DNA from: Tritrichomonas musculus
Lineage: Eukaryota; Parabasalia; Tritrichomonadida; Tritrichomonadidae
Direction: 5' to 3'
Assembly (NCBI GenBank): GCA_039105265.1
Contig: JAPFFF010000030.1
Coordinates: forward strand, 1,178,001-1,242,000
Length of the DNA stretch: 64,000 nucleotides
A model generated the notes under the pieces. It was not told the origin of the DNA, made no database searches, and saw only the letters and a program-made list of their open reading frames with translations. Positions 20,267 to 30,263 of the stretch are shown piece by piece (position 1 is the first letter of the stretch; the number at the start of each line of letters is the position of its first letter). Position numbers and translations under genes: made by a program.

Positions 20267-23200
20267 ATGCTTCAACTTTTTTCCTTATTTACGATTTTTA
20301 TTTTGTGTCAAGATTCTATATTTGATATTAGCATTGCTTCAATTGATGTTCATGAAAGTGAAAATTCTTCATCTTGGTTAGTATCATATAATAATATTAA
20401 TGAAAGTTTTATTTCATTAAATAAGGACGAAACTCTAATTATTTGTGGTGAAACGTCAAAAAATACAGTATATGTCCATGGAAATGGAAACCATAATAGT
20501 TCTGAACTAAATATCATGTTAGATAAATTTACAATATATGATAATAACTCAAGTAAAAATTTAAAATTTCCATTTTACTTTGAAGATCTTCATTCTGCAA
20601 ATATATTTATTTTACTTAACAGTAGCATCACGATATCTACTCAAACATCCGCATTTTATATATCTACTAATTGTAGAAACTGCTCTTTATCCATAGAAGG
20701 AGTCAAAAGTGACAATGCAATTAATATATTCGCCACAGATTCATCGTCTGATACTTTTATAATCAATAGCTTCAGTCACATTTACCTTCGAAACCTCCAA
20801 CTCTTAAGTTATACACTTAACGATCATCGAGAGGTCAAAAAATTCGCCTCAGCCGAACACTCCAACATTTTCTATGGGATTATCGGCGAAACCGTTCTTA
20901 TTGAGGACTGTAAACTCATTATTGAGAGCCAACTAATTTCAATTGGCGGTGATCGTTGTTCTTGCGTTCAAATTATCTCGAGCAGCGTTGATGTTCACAG
21001 CGATGGATCGACATGTATAGGTAGCACATCTAGTGAACCGTTAGATGTTGAAATATTCAATTCAACGATCAATATATTATCAAAGAAAGACGGAGGATCA
21101 ATCGGAAATAGGCAAGTTGATAGCGGCCATTTAAGCATTGAAAAATCAAGAATAACGGGCCAATCCTCTGGATCTCAGTTCTCAACAATCGGTTTCTTCA
21201 AGCAGATTGACATTGAGGACTCGTCGGTCAGCGTCTACTCGATCAGAGGACTCTGCGCTATCGGCGGAAGCGCCGTTTATTCATTGGAAAGTGAAGTTGA
21301 AATCAACATCAAAAATTCGTACGTTAAAGGATACTCATCTGGCCAGGCTGCATCTATCGGCTGTACTGAGCAAATGACTGCATCGATCATCATCTTCAAC
21401 TCAACCGTTTCCGCCACAAATTCAAACGCAAACGGTCGCTCAGGCTCAGGAATCGGAGGAAGTAACATGTCGTGTGTCCGGCTGATTGAAATCAATCACA
21501 GTAACGTTACGGGGCTGTCAAATAGTGATGGGGCCCCTATTGGGAGTGGTGGCAACAAGGGTCGCTTCATCCTCATCCGTGTGAGTAACAACAGCAACGT
21601 CACCTGCGAAAACAGAGGACACACGCAATGCAGCGCCGCTGGAATTGGCGGTTATTGCGGCGGCAGCATTGAAATTTACGACTCTCGCATCGAGGCAATT
21701 AGTGGGGACCAAGGGGCAGGTATCGGGGGGTCCCATCTTTCAAACGTTGACAATATCATCATCGAACGTAGCGTGATCAATTCGTCATCGAAAAGTACGG
21801 GTGCTGCCATTGGAGCTGCCGGTGGCGGTTATGTTTTACAAGGCATTTTCATCTGTGACTCGATTGTCTTCGCCTTCTCTGGAATTCATAACGGTTGCGC
21901 CAACGGTGCCGCTATCGGCGGCGGTTGGTACACCGGTGGTGGACTCATCGATATCCGCAGAAGTAGCATAACGGCTATCGCAGGAGTCTTCGGATCAGCG
22001 GCCGCAATTGGGGGTGGTCTAATGGGTGACCCTGGAGACATCTTCATCACCGACTCGTACGTTTACGCGCAATCAGCATTGAATGGCACCTCAAAGGAGT
22101 GGTCAACGATGGCGGGCGCTGGTATTGGCTCTGGGGGAACGGTTAAAGAAGCTACTGGCACTTTTCCAAGTAAAGGAACGATACACATAAACCATTCAAT
22201 TGTTATTGCAAAAGGAGGAAGTGTCATTGACAGCACTCTCAAAAAGTTCCCCTTGGAGGCAGGCTCTGCAATTGGATATGGAGGAACGACCGTTTATTCA
22301 CGTGACCGTTTTTATCCTCTCAACATTACCATCACAAATGACTCTATCGTCTACGCATACGGCGGAAATGCAACCGGTCCAAGCATAGCTGCTGCGCCGG
22401 CAATCTCTGGTGGTGGTCATTTCAAGTACATGCAACAAGGAACCGTTTTAATTGAGGACTCTTTTGTCCATGCGGTTAGCGGTTATAACAAAGATAACCT
22501 TAATAGAGGGCACTCAAACTTCGGATACTCGTGGAACCCTCTAAGCGAGCCTGAAGGAACTCAAGCAAATGATGACAACATGACTGGTGAATTCATTGTG
22601 CGTGGAAATTCGACGGTTATCGCTTCACATTCTCCTGATGATAACATCACAATTCCAGTCATTATTGAGTCTTTTCAAGTAGAAGGAAAGGAAGCCAACA
22701 TTGAATTCCACTCAACAAATGTTTCCTCTTTTTCAGTCCATCGTCTTCATTCAAAAAGTTCCTACATTGTAACGTTGTCAAATATCAGTGAGTACCAAAA
22801 CTCAACAATTAAAATTCAGAAGAAAGATGAACTTTTTCAGAAGAAAATAAACGTTCTTCCGAACGATAAAGCAATCACTTTTTCTTTGCCATCGTCTGGT
22901 GTTTACAACGTCTTTGTAATGACAAACAATGTTGAAAAAGAAATTGAAAATTTTGATGGGAGACCGTTTAAAATCAATGAAGGTTTCAATGTCTTTGATA
23001 ACTTTTTGATAAAGATAACACAAACTACTTCTTTATCGTATTATCAAACACCTTCAAGATCAGAATCTCCTTCTCAATCTTTTGTGATAACGTCGGTTAT
23101 TTCTCCCTCAAAAAGTGAGATTGATATTAATAATGATGATATTGATATAAATGAGAAAGTTATTTTTGTTATTTGCCTTTGTGTTGGAATTCCTTTGGTC

Positions 23201-23323
23201 ATTGGAATTATTGTGTTTGTGCTGGTCGTTGTACACGACATTAAAAAGAAGCTTGATGATAAAAATTCGGATATAGCGGACTTGAAAAAGAATCTTGTGG
23301 AAAGTAAAATAGAAATATTATAA
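20267..23323 (+). CDS. Pmp-like surface protein, type I membrane protein with glycine-rich beta-helix repeats
   Basis: The first ATG of the frame (20267) starts a clear signal peptide, MLQLFSLFTIFILCQ, so I use it rather than the upstream open codons; 1018 residues. Residues 90-800 are a long series of short beta strands with about 16 motifs such as AIGGG, GIGGS and SIGC, each before DS or NSTV segments; this is the pattern of Pmp-like (polymorphic membrane protein) proteins, which fold as right-handed beta-helices. Many NxS/T sites suggest N-glycosylation. A Ser/Pro/Thr-rich stalk (TPSRSESPSQS) precedes a single membrane helix VIFVICLCVGIPLVIGIIVF and a short charged cytoplasmic tail. It is probably an adhesin or coat protein at the cell surface. 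G+C is clearly higher in the middle of the gene than at its ends. Confidence 0.88.
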   Translation: MLQLFSLFTIFILCQDSIFDISIASIDVHESENSSSWLVSYNNINESFISLNKDETLIICGETSKNTVYVHGNGNHNSSELNIMLDKFTIYDNNSSKNLKFPFYFEDLHSANIFILLNSSITISTQTSAFYISTNCRNCSLSIEGVKSDNAINIFATDSSSDTFIINSFSHIYLRNLQLLSYTLNDHREVKKFASAEHSNIFYGIIGETVLIEDCKLIIESQLISIGGDRCSCVQIISSSVDVHSDGSTCIGSTSSEPLDVEIFNSTINILSKKDGGSIGNRQVDSGHLSIEKSRITGQSSGSQFSTIGFFKQIDIEDSSVSVYSIRGLCAIGGSAVYSLESEVEINIKNSYVKGYSSGQAASIGCTEQMTASIIIFNSTVSATNSNANGRSGSGIGGSNMSCVRLIEINHSNVTGLSNSDGAPIGSGGNKGRFILIRVSNNSNVTCENRGHTQCSAAGIGGYCGGSIEIYDSRIEAISGDQGAGIGGSHLSNVDNIIIERSVINSSSKSTGAAIGAAGGGYVLQGIFICDSIVFAFSGIHNGCANGAAIGGGWYTGGGLIDIRRSSITAIAGVFGSAAAIGGGLMGDPGDIFITDSYVYAQSALNGTSKEWSTMAGAGIGSGGTVKEATGTFPSKGTIHINHSIVIAKGGSVIDSTLKKFPLEAGSAIGYGGTTVYSRDRFYPLNITITNDSIVYAYGGNATGPSIAAAPAISGGGHFKYMQQGTVLIEDSFVHAVSGYNKDNLNRGHSNFGYSWNPLSEPEGTQANDDNMTGEFIVRGNSTVIASHSPDDNITIPVIIESFQVEGKEANIEFHSTNVSSFSVHRLHSKSSYIVTLSNISEYQNSTIKIQKKDELFQKKINVLPNDKAITFSLPSSGVYNVFVMTNNVEKEIENFDGRPFKINEGFNVFDNFLIKITQTTSLSYYQTPSRSESPSQSFVITSVISPSKSEIDINNDDIDINEKVIFVICLCVGIPLVIGIIVFVLVVVHDIKKKLDDKNSDIADLKKNLVESKIEIL

Positions 23324-23617
23324 AAGTATTTTGGCAATTTCCCATGATTAATAATAGTGGTATTAATAAAAGTAGATTATCATTTTATATTTTATTAGAA
23401 ATTGAAGCTTTTGTTTTCAATGTTAATCAGATAATACATTTGAAAAGCTGGTTAGGGGTATACTGACCAAAATAAAATAAGAATATTGCTTTGTTAAATA
23501 AAGTCGCTTAAAAAAAGTATTTCAATATCTTTTATTGAAAATAATATATCAATTTTTGCAAATGAAGGTATAAAATTGGGATAAAGAAAGTCGATAATCC
23601 TTCATTAAAAAAAATTT

Positions 23618-23688
23618 GCGTTGCCCGGGAATCGAACCCGGATCTCAAGCTTGGAAGGCTCACATGATAACCACTACACTAGCAACGC
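23618..23688 (-). tRNA. tRNA-Gly (anticodon UCC)
   Basis: Minus-strand 71-nt cloverleaf: acceptor GCGTTGC/GCAACGC, D arm with AGTGGTTA, anticodon loop CTTCCAA (anticodon TCC), T arm CCGGGTTCGATTCCCGG. No intron. It reads GGA, the main glycine codon in these genes. Confidence 0.95.
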
Positions 23689-24056
23689 TTGTAAATTAAG
23701 AAAAAAATCGTTATATACTAATCACTTTGTAACGAATACTGTTGCCTTTTATATAATGTATCATTTTTTATAGTCATTTTTGTGGATAGAAAAACTTCAA
23801 ATAAACATAAATTGAATTAAAACGTACATTTTATAAAATAAACTGGCCAATCATCAAAATATAAATTTTATATTAGGATGTATAGTATCTAATAATATGA
23901 TCAAAAGAGTAATTAAAGTAAACGGTTAGTTATGTTTAAATTTAATGTTATGAAAAATTGAATGTGTTTCAATAAATTGAGTGCGGTACCTTAATATTTT
24001 AAATAGATTTTTTAAATGATTGGTCAATTTTAACAGACTTTTTTTCTTACTTCTCA

Positions 24057-24677
24057 ATGTATAAATCGCATCTCCAAGTTTCTTTCTTCGTGAATTCCAT
24101 TCATTTATATGATAAAACTATCGCTCAAATTAAACCCAATAATATGATAAAATTGAGCATTACTCAAAAGCCATTACAGCTTAAACAAGAATATATCGTT
24201 AATCAATTGCAAGGCCTTAATGATATTAATCATGAGTTCCAAATTATTGACACTTCAAAATCAATGAAAGAAGTTGTATTGTCGATCAGAAAAGTTGAAA
24301 AAAAGTGGTGTTTAGAAAACTTGTTTAAAATCAATCTAAAAAAATACATATACAATAATAATAACACAACTAATACATATGGGGGAAAGCCCATTGAGAT
24401 GAATGACTCTAATATCCAATATAAGTATGAACAACTCGCAAATTCTCTGTTGGGCATCTGTAAAATTAATATTGAAAACCTTGGAAATGGAGTTAATAAC
24501 TCTATCAAAGCAGATATTGTGACTAAAAAAGATTCCAAAGTAATTGGATATGCTAATATTGATGTATTCAAATGGAATGAAAGATTGAAAGTTCGAGTGC
24601 ATTCACATAGCACCGGTGACATCAGCTCTAATAGAGTATTTGAAGATTCTGATTATATTTTATTTGATGAATATTGA
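24057..24677 (+). CDS. Hypothetical protein, possible C2-like fold
   Basis: ATG start just after CTTCTCA; 206 residues. I do not recognise the family. The last 90 residues (LANSLLGICKINIENLGN, then IKADIVTKKDSKVIGYANIDVFKW) have the alternation of strands seen in C2-type beta sandwiches, and the first 80 residues look like a second, weaker unit (LQVSFFVNSIHLYD). A low-complexity NNNNTTNT stretch lies near residue 100. No signal peptide, membrane helix or calcium-binding Asp pair is obvious, so calcium binding is not claimed. The frame is long for such A+T-rich DNA and its codon use resembles neighbouring genes, so I think it is a real gene. Confidence 0.55.
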   Translation: MYKSHLQVSFFVNSIHLYDKTIAQIKPNNMIKLSITQKPLQLKQEYIVNQLQGLNDINHEFQIIDTSKSMKEVVLSIRKVEKKWCLENLFKINLKKYIYNNNNTTNTYGGKPIEMNDSNIQYKYEQLANSLLGICKINIENLGNGVNNSIKADIVTKKDSKVIGYANIDVFKWNERLKVRVHSHSTGDISSNRVFEDSDYILFDEY

Positions 24678-25658
24678 TTTAGATTGTTTACATATATTTT
24701 AATTATTAAAATGAATAAATAAATAAATATGCTATTTCTTGTATTGTTTTCTGATTAAATTGTTTTTATTTTTAGAATAATAATAATGAGTTGTTGATCT
24801 CTAGCGATTATTTTTATCGCAGATTTTAAAAAATATCGAATTCCGTATCTAATGCATCTTTATTAATTGGATTGATATTTTCTTAATTTGAAAACAATAT
24901 ATTTTTGAACAATATAACATTACAATCTTTTTTCGTGTTCAAATAAAATTCAATAAAGAATCCTAGCTAAAAATTTGTTGAAGGAGCTATAACAAATGTG
25001 TAATATTCTTGATTTTAAAAAATAAAAAAATAACGAAGAACGAAGAACGATCAAAAATTTGAAAGAAATTCTGATAAAGAATGGGTTATAACCAAGATCT
25101 ATTAAAAAGTGATGTATGATCACCAAAATCAAAATGAATTATTTTAAAATAGCACTAGTAAATTAGCAAAATTATTGCGGAAAGTTAAGAAAATAATTCA
25201 ATTTTTATTTTGAATTAATGGTGAGATCACAACCATTTATTTTTTCAATCATTTTTTCTTTGATGATAGGTGATTACTTTTTTTCATCCATCACAGAATT
25301 ATTCCGTTTATGTTTTAAAAAGAAATTAAGCACTAAAAATGATTATTTTTATCGTTATCATAAAAATAAGATAAAAAAAATTGAATACTTTATTTCGAGT
25401 ATTTTTATTTATCAAATCAACGATACGAAGATTTTAAGGATGATTTTACGGAAATATCTTTGAAAATTTCCATGTAAAATTTAAGAAAGCAATGTTCAAT
25501 AATATAAATAATGAAATAATAAATTAAAAAAAGATAATTTTTTTAAATAAAAATATTTTAATCAAGATATTAATGAATAATTAATTTAATTTAATAATTA
25601 TCGTATTCTCTGAATTGAATGATCTCTAACAAAATAATAAATACTCAATAAAAACATT
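24678..25658. other. Intergenic A+T-rich stretch
   Basis: No supported gene. A plus-strand frame of 81 codons at 25218 is rich in I, F, K and Y as expected from random A+T-rich DNA. Confidence 0.45.
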
Positions 25659-25666
25659 TCATTTTT
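25659..25666 (+). promoter_or_regulatory. Initiator-like TCATTTTT of the alcohol dehydrogenase gene
   Basis: TCATTTTT lies 13-20 nt before the ATG at 25679, the usual initiator position in trichomonads. Confidence 0.5.
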
Positions 25667-25678
25667 AAAATAAGTACA

Positions 25679-26863
25679 ATGAAGTGGCTTTGGCAAAATA
25701 CAACACAAGTTGGATTTGGTGTTGATGCTGTTAAGGAACATTTAAACAAATTTGTACAGCCAAATAGCAAAGTGCTCTGTACATTCGGAGGTGGAAGTAT
25801 TGACAAAAATGGTTGCCGTTCAGATGTCAATGATGCATTAAAAGCGCTCAATTGTGAAGTACGTTGGGAAGGAGGAATTCCACCAAATCCAGAATACAAC
25901 AGATTAATGGAAATTGTTCAAGTTGTTCGAGAATTCCAACCAGACATTATTATTGCAGTTGGAGGTGGTTCAATCATTGATGGTACTAAATTTATTGCAT
26001 GTGCAGCTAAACTTCAACCAGATCAAGACGCATGGGATACAATCTTAATTAAGCATCAAGCTCCAGAACAGCCATATCGATTCGGAGTTGTATTAACAAT
26101 ACCAGCAACAGGAAGTGAATGGAATAGTGGTTTTGTTATCTCAAGAAGAGAAATAGGTTGGAAGATTCCAGGTGGCTTTCCATCAACATATCCTTATTTC
26201 TCATTAATTGATCCACGTTATACAATGACACTCCCAGTTCGTCAACTTCGAAATGGTGTTTTCGACGCATTTGCCCATTGCATTGATCAATTTTTGACTC
26301 CAGTTGAATGTCCAATGTTCGATAATTTCTGGATGTCATTATTGAAAGAATTGGTTGAAATTGGACCTGAAGTCATTAAAGAGGGCTCATCTTTAGAACT
26401 TCATGAACGTTTATGCGTCGCTTGCTCATTTGCTTTGAATATAATATTTACATTAGGCAAACCACAATACTGGGAGATTCACCAATTTGGTCACCAATTA
26501 ACTGCTCGTTATGGAATTGATCACGGTACTTCATTAGCAATGGTTATGCCTGTTTTCCTAGAATCTCAATTAGAAGCTAGAAAAGAAATTTACGCAAAAG
26601 TTGCTGAATTTGTTTTCAATGAAACTAAAGGTACTGTTGAAGAAAAAGCAGAGTCGTTGATTCGTCATATTCGTTTCTTCATCAAACAACTCGAAATTCC
26701 AGATTGTGTGAGTAAATGGCCAGATGTAAAAATTGAGCCAGGAGATGTAGATAAAGTAACAGATAGTATATTAGAACAAACTTCACAAGGAAATCCATTC
26801 GGATACGATAAATGCTGCACAAGAGAGTTGATTCATTCTGTTTTGGAAAAAGTTATAGTTTAA
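25679..26863 (+). CDS. Iron-containing alcohol dehydrogenase (YqhD/butanol dehydrogenase type)
   Basis: 394 residues, full length for the family. The N-terminal Rossmann-like part has GGGSIDKNGCRSDV and the family signature PDIIIAVGGGSIIDGTKFIA that binds NAD(P). The C-terminal helical part has the metal site: the Asp and His of FDAFAHCIDQ, then the two His of HQFGHQLTARYGIDHG. All four ligands are in place. The GGGS with the following Asp suggests NADPH preference, as in YqhD-type enzymes that reduce aldehydes; this is inference. In anaerobic protists such enzymes take part in fermentative alcohol formation or aldehyde detoxification. Close relatives are bacterial, so transfer from bacteria is likely for the family, though codon use here is that of the host. 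Cytosolic. Confidence 0.95.
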   Translation: MKWLWQNTTQVGFGVDAVKEHLNKFVQPNSKVLCTFGGGSIDKNGCRSDVNDALKALNCEVRWEGGIPPNPEYNRLMEIVQVVREFQPDIIIAVGGGSIIDGTKFIACAAKLQPDQDAWDTILIKHQAPEQPYRFGVVLTIPATGSEWNSGFVISRREIGWKIPGGFPSTYPYFSLIDPRYTMTLPVRQLRNGVFDAFAHCIDQFLTPVECPMFDNFWMSLLKELVEIGPEVIKEGSSLELHERLCVACSFALNIIFTLGKPQYWEIHQFGHQLTARYGIDHGTSLAMVMPVFLESQLEARKEIYAKVAEFVFNETKGTVEEKAESLIRHIRFFIKQLEIPDCVSKWPDVKIEPGDVDKVTDSILEQTSQGNPFGYDKCCTRELIHSVLEKVIV

Positions 26864-27143
26864 ATAAATTTAGAATATCATTATATATTTTTTTTTAATT
26901 AATTGTATATTGTTTTTATTTAATGATGGTATTAAATTATATTGGTAATTACATGTTAAAAAATCGATTAGTATTGATTGATATTAGGATATATTTATTT
27001 TATTTATTTGCAAAATAGAATTTTTCAATTCTTAAATGGCCAAATATTTGTTTTCTATTGATATTTTTTTGGAATATCGTTTATTTTGTTTATTATTCAG
27101 AAACAAATTTATGGTATATTATATTTGTTTATTAATTAGGGAT

Positions 27144-27345
27144 TCATATTAAATCTTTAATTCTAATTTGAGCAAAAGAATTTCCTAATTCTACCAGTTT
27201 TTTATAATATTCGATTGTTTTAGCCCAATCTATTTCAACTCCAGTTCTTTTAATATAACAAGTCCCCAATTTGTTGTACGATTCTTCAGGTTAAGCTTGA
27301 TCTGTTGAAAATTTATGAAAAATGATTGCTTTTTCTGTATTTTTA
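27144..27345 (-). pseudogene. Sel1-repeat gene fragment, cut off by transposon DNA
   Basis: The minus strand encodes NTEKAIIFHKFSTDQA, one in-frame stop, then PEESYNKLGTCYIKRTGVE, DWAKTIEYYKKLVELGNSFA and a terminal IRIKDLI with stop at 27144-27146. That is one and a half Sel1 repeats and the natural C-terminus. Its upstream side ends where the transposase region begins near 27346, so a kinase-Sel1 type gene was probably truncated by insertion here. Confidence 0.65.
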
Positions 27346-28195
27346 AATTTAAAACAAAATCAAGAACATACCGTATACTCTAAAGAAGAACGACAAATCA
27401 ATAATAATCAAGAACTTTCTACAAGCCCTCGCGAAGTACAAGAACAAGATAATCAAGATCAAATAACTCAAATTAATAGAAGATTCCTGAATCAGCTTTT
27501 AAATGAATCTTCTATTAATTACATTCAACGTCTTCTAAATATAGTTGAAACAAAATTCACAACAGAAATAGCCAAAAAAGTGAGGTTGAAGAAGATAAGG
27601 ACTTCAAAGATTTTTATTATATTGTTGATGCCACTGTTCAGCCAATTGAAATACCTGAATGTTCTTATGAAGCCAGAAAACCATATTTCTCATAGGATCA
27701 TAGAGTATATGGTTTAAAAGTCAAACTTTATTTATAATGAAAGGCTTTATGGTTCATATTAGGACTGGGATCATAGGAGGTGTACATCTTAAAGCAGTTT
27801 TCGATGAGTCTTTAGATGATTTTAAGAAAAAAGTCTTGAATTTACATCCTAATAAAGCTCAAAAAATCCTTGGTTGCAAGGGGTACAAGGATCAAACTAC
27901 AGATATTCTCATAAGACCTTATAATGGCAAAATATTTGGCTTTGATGATTCTAAATTAAAGCACATTAAGAATTTAGGGAATTTAAGAGTAATCGTTGAA
28001 AACTTTTTTAGCAGATTGAAAAGTACTTATATGTCCATCCATAAACAAGATTGTTCTTTGGTCAGCTTTATAATTTCACAACTTTTTAAAGTCAATAACA
28101 TATTGTATAAACCAAATTGCCCATTCTTCGAAATTATCAGCTGTTATGTAGCCATTTTCACTTTCCCCGACGTTGAGTTGCCACCTTGTTACTAA
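27322..28195 (+). mobile_element. Decayed DDE transposase (DDE_Tnp_4 / Harbinger-like)
   Basis: Two plus-strand frames (27322-27717 and 27737-28195) plus the stretch between encode one transposase broken by frame changes and stops. The second reading frame from 27590 gives FYYIVDATVQPIEIPEC and, after a stop, DHRVYGLKVKLYL, the first catalytic Asp region. The downstream frame gives HIRTGIIGGVHLKAVFD, ILGCKGYKDQTTDILI (second Asp region, with the usual D of LGDKGY changed to C) and NLRVIVENFFSRLKSTY (third, Glu, region). At least one frameshift and two stops are present, so it is inactive. No terminal repeats were recognised. The A/T content is lower than the flanks. Confidence 0.75.
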
Positions 28196-28385
28196 TGGTG
28201 CACTATTCCTTGATAAATATTTCAACTGTAGTATTAAACATGGGGTGATTAAATCTTCAAAATGAACGAATAATAATTTTTAAAATAGGAATATCTTTAA
28301 ATTTCAATCATATATTTAATTTTATTAACGTTTACTATTTTTTACCCGAACAATGGTTTTTATTAGCATTATAAACTCTACAATT

Positions 28386-28535
28386 TTATTTTCTATTTGA
28401 TGTGCACCATTCTTGCGGGAAATTAAAGTAATATCTGTTTGGTTTGCTAGGGTCTTGTTGTCCATCTTCAAGAAAGTAGGCATATTCAATAGCAATCGGT
28501 GTTTGCTCTTCAGCTGGATTTAGCGTCGGGTACAT
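28386..28535 (-). CDS. Short unidentified frame beside the transposon terminal repeat
   Basis: A 49-residue minus-strand frame starts with ATG at 28535 and encodes MYPTLNPAEEQTPIAIEYAY, then DGQQDPSKPNRYYFNFPQEW and a stop. Composition (Pro, Glu, Gln, Tyr, Trp) is unlike random A+T-rich DNA, so it is or was coding. The frame stays open upstream through the 16-bp tandem repeat to the transposon edge. I do not recognise it; it may be a transposon-borne or truncated host exon. Confidence 0.35.
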   Translation of the reverse strand: MYPTLNPAEEQTPIAIEYAYFLEDGQQDPSKPNRYYFNFPQEWCTSNRK

Positions 28536-28575
28536 TTCAATCGTGGAAAATATTTTTTTGTAGTCATTAATGACA

Positions 28576-28680
28576 AACTTTTTGTGAAGAGAACTTTTTG
28601 AATAGAAAACTTTTTGAATTATTAACTTTTTGAATACGCGAACGATAGAACTTTTTGAATGTCTGGCTTTTTGAATGGGG
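28576..28680. repeat. 16-bp tandem repeat with core AACTTTTTGAA
   Basis: Six copies begin at 28576, 28592, 28608, 28624, 28649 and 28665; four of the five steps are exactly 16 bp and one is 25. The last copy (GGCTTTTTGAA) runs into the terminal inverted repeat. The core equals the AACTTTTTGA word seen upstream of many genes in this window. Confidence 0.85.
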
Positions 28681-28765
28681 TCCAGGGGCGGGAGCCCTTG
28701 GAGTAGTCTCGAGCGTAGCGAAGAGGGTAGGCTGTGTAATTAGACACGGCCTACCGTATACTACT
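28667..28765. repeat. Left terminal inverted repeat of the transposon
   Basis: Reverse complement of 30150-30250 with about one change in ten. Holds the palindromes around GGGAG and AATTAG loops. Much richer in G+C than the flanks. Confidence 0.9.
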
Positions 28766-30149
28766 TAACAACTATTCGGGAATTAAATTGAGAACTTTTA
28801 TTGATTTCAAAAAGTGACAAAGTAGACATAAAAAAACTTCAAAGACCAAGATGGAACATTTAGAAAAAGAATTTTTTAGTAAATTACAAATAGGGATCAT
28901 CGAGCAAAAACTAAATGGAAAATCATACAAAAAAATTAGAGATCTTTATAAAACTGAAAAAAATGCAATTGATTCACTTTCATGGGAAGCAATTCAAACT
29001 TGTTTAAAGAGATCATTATTATCGTTGAACTGAGTAAAAGGTTGTCTTTGTGGTAATATACCTCTTCTCTCTGAGGTAGATGTTTTTTCTCTAAAACAGT
29101 ATGTCATTGAAAACTCAATTGAAGGATGCTATCTAAATATCGAAGATATAGTTGAAAAAGTAAATTTCTTGCTAGCAGAACGTTTTCGTCATGCTCGATT
29201 ATTTCTTATTAAATTAAAATTGTTATGGTCTATATGATGACATAAAAAGACCTGCATTTACAAGAATTGGAAGCTCACTTGATGACTCCTCGAAATACAG
29301 AATTGAACCGATTAATGGCTTGCACACCTGAAAAAATTGAAATATACACAAAAACTCGGTTCCCAATAATAAGAAAATTTGAACCTGTGTTAAGGTTTTG
29401 CGCCGATGAAACTATGCTCAGCCCAACTATGCATCGCAAGTTATTAGTACCAAACAGCATTAAAACACCAACGTTGCTTGATGAGATGACACTCCCCCAT
29501 ATTACTGCAATGTGTTGTTGTAATGACCTGGGAGAGTAGTGAAGAGTGTTCCAGATCTAGGTCAGATAAATTTCAAATATGACAGCCACATCCAGCCCAG
29601 ATTTGAAGGTCACATAACCATTTACAAGCGCTGCTTTCGAATCACTTCAGCTTCACTTTCCAGATGGATTATATCCTGTTCATATTGGCGACCTACGCCG
29701 GGGTTCCATGTTTGCAGAAGTAGTTAACGTTAGGCGGTGACTCATACTTCATCACCACCTAACCTGCTCGCCACCAAACTCAGGTACGCCTTCGCTTGGG
29801 CCTCGCTACCCCCGCAAATACCAACTGAAAAACCTATTGTAAGTACACAGCCTCTTTTTTCACTAACTTCCCACCTTTATCCATCAAGGCCAAGTACACT
29901 GTCACATTTTTAAATTTCTATTAATTTTTTATACAACACTATACAAATGACCACACCATCAGTTTTAAAGATCATGACCCAATGTCATTTCCAAGGTATA
30001 GAGTGGTTTTTGAATTCTACACCTCATTAATGACAAGCTCAACCTTGTCAGCCTTAGTGAGTATTTTAATGAGATCCATCAGCGTGTTGCTGTGATACAC
30101 ATGATAATTGTTCATCATCAGTGGATTGGTTTCATAGATACTCAGCAAT

Positions 30150-30250
30150 AGTAGTATACGGTAGGCTGTATCTAACTACACAGCCTACTCTCTTCGCTGC
30201 GCTCGAGACTACTCCAAGGGCTCCCGCCCCTGGACTCCATTCAAAAAGTT
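30150..30250. repeat. Right terminal inverted repeat of the transposon
   Basis: Pairs with 28667-28765. Outside it, CAAAAAGTTGTATCGTTCG matches the inverted CGAACGATAGAACTTTTTG of the left side, so the repeat extends outward to about 30263. Confidence 0.9.
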
Positions 30251-30263
30251 GTATCGTTCGTGT

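Larger units (their letters stand above)
28638..30263 (+). mobile_element. DNA transposon with long terminal inverted repeats and decayed pogo/DDE_1-like transposase
   Basis: Ends at 28638-28765 and 30150-30263 are inverted copies of about 100 bp or more with few differences; the left arm carries an additional 16-bp unit. Each arm contains two internal palindromes (CCAGGGGC..GCCCTTGG and GGTAGGC..GCCTACC). Inside, on the plus strand, ATG 28851 begins FFSKLQIGIIEQKLNGKSYK, a helix-turn-helix-like start; the same frame continues after a stop with DVFSLKQYVIENSIEGCYLN; after a frameshift, 29267-29539 encodes RKFEPVLRFCADETMLS and LPHITAMCCCNDLGE, the first catalytic Asp region of pogo/CENP-B type DDE enzymes. 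The rest is scrambled, and the remaining catalytic residues are not found. Inactive copy; it could move only with help. Confidence 0.8.

Noticed and set aside
25218-25463. 81-codon frame as a small membrane protein
   Set aside because: F, I, K and Y richness follows from the base composition; no initiator or homologous motif is seen.
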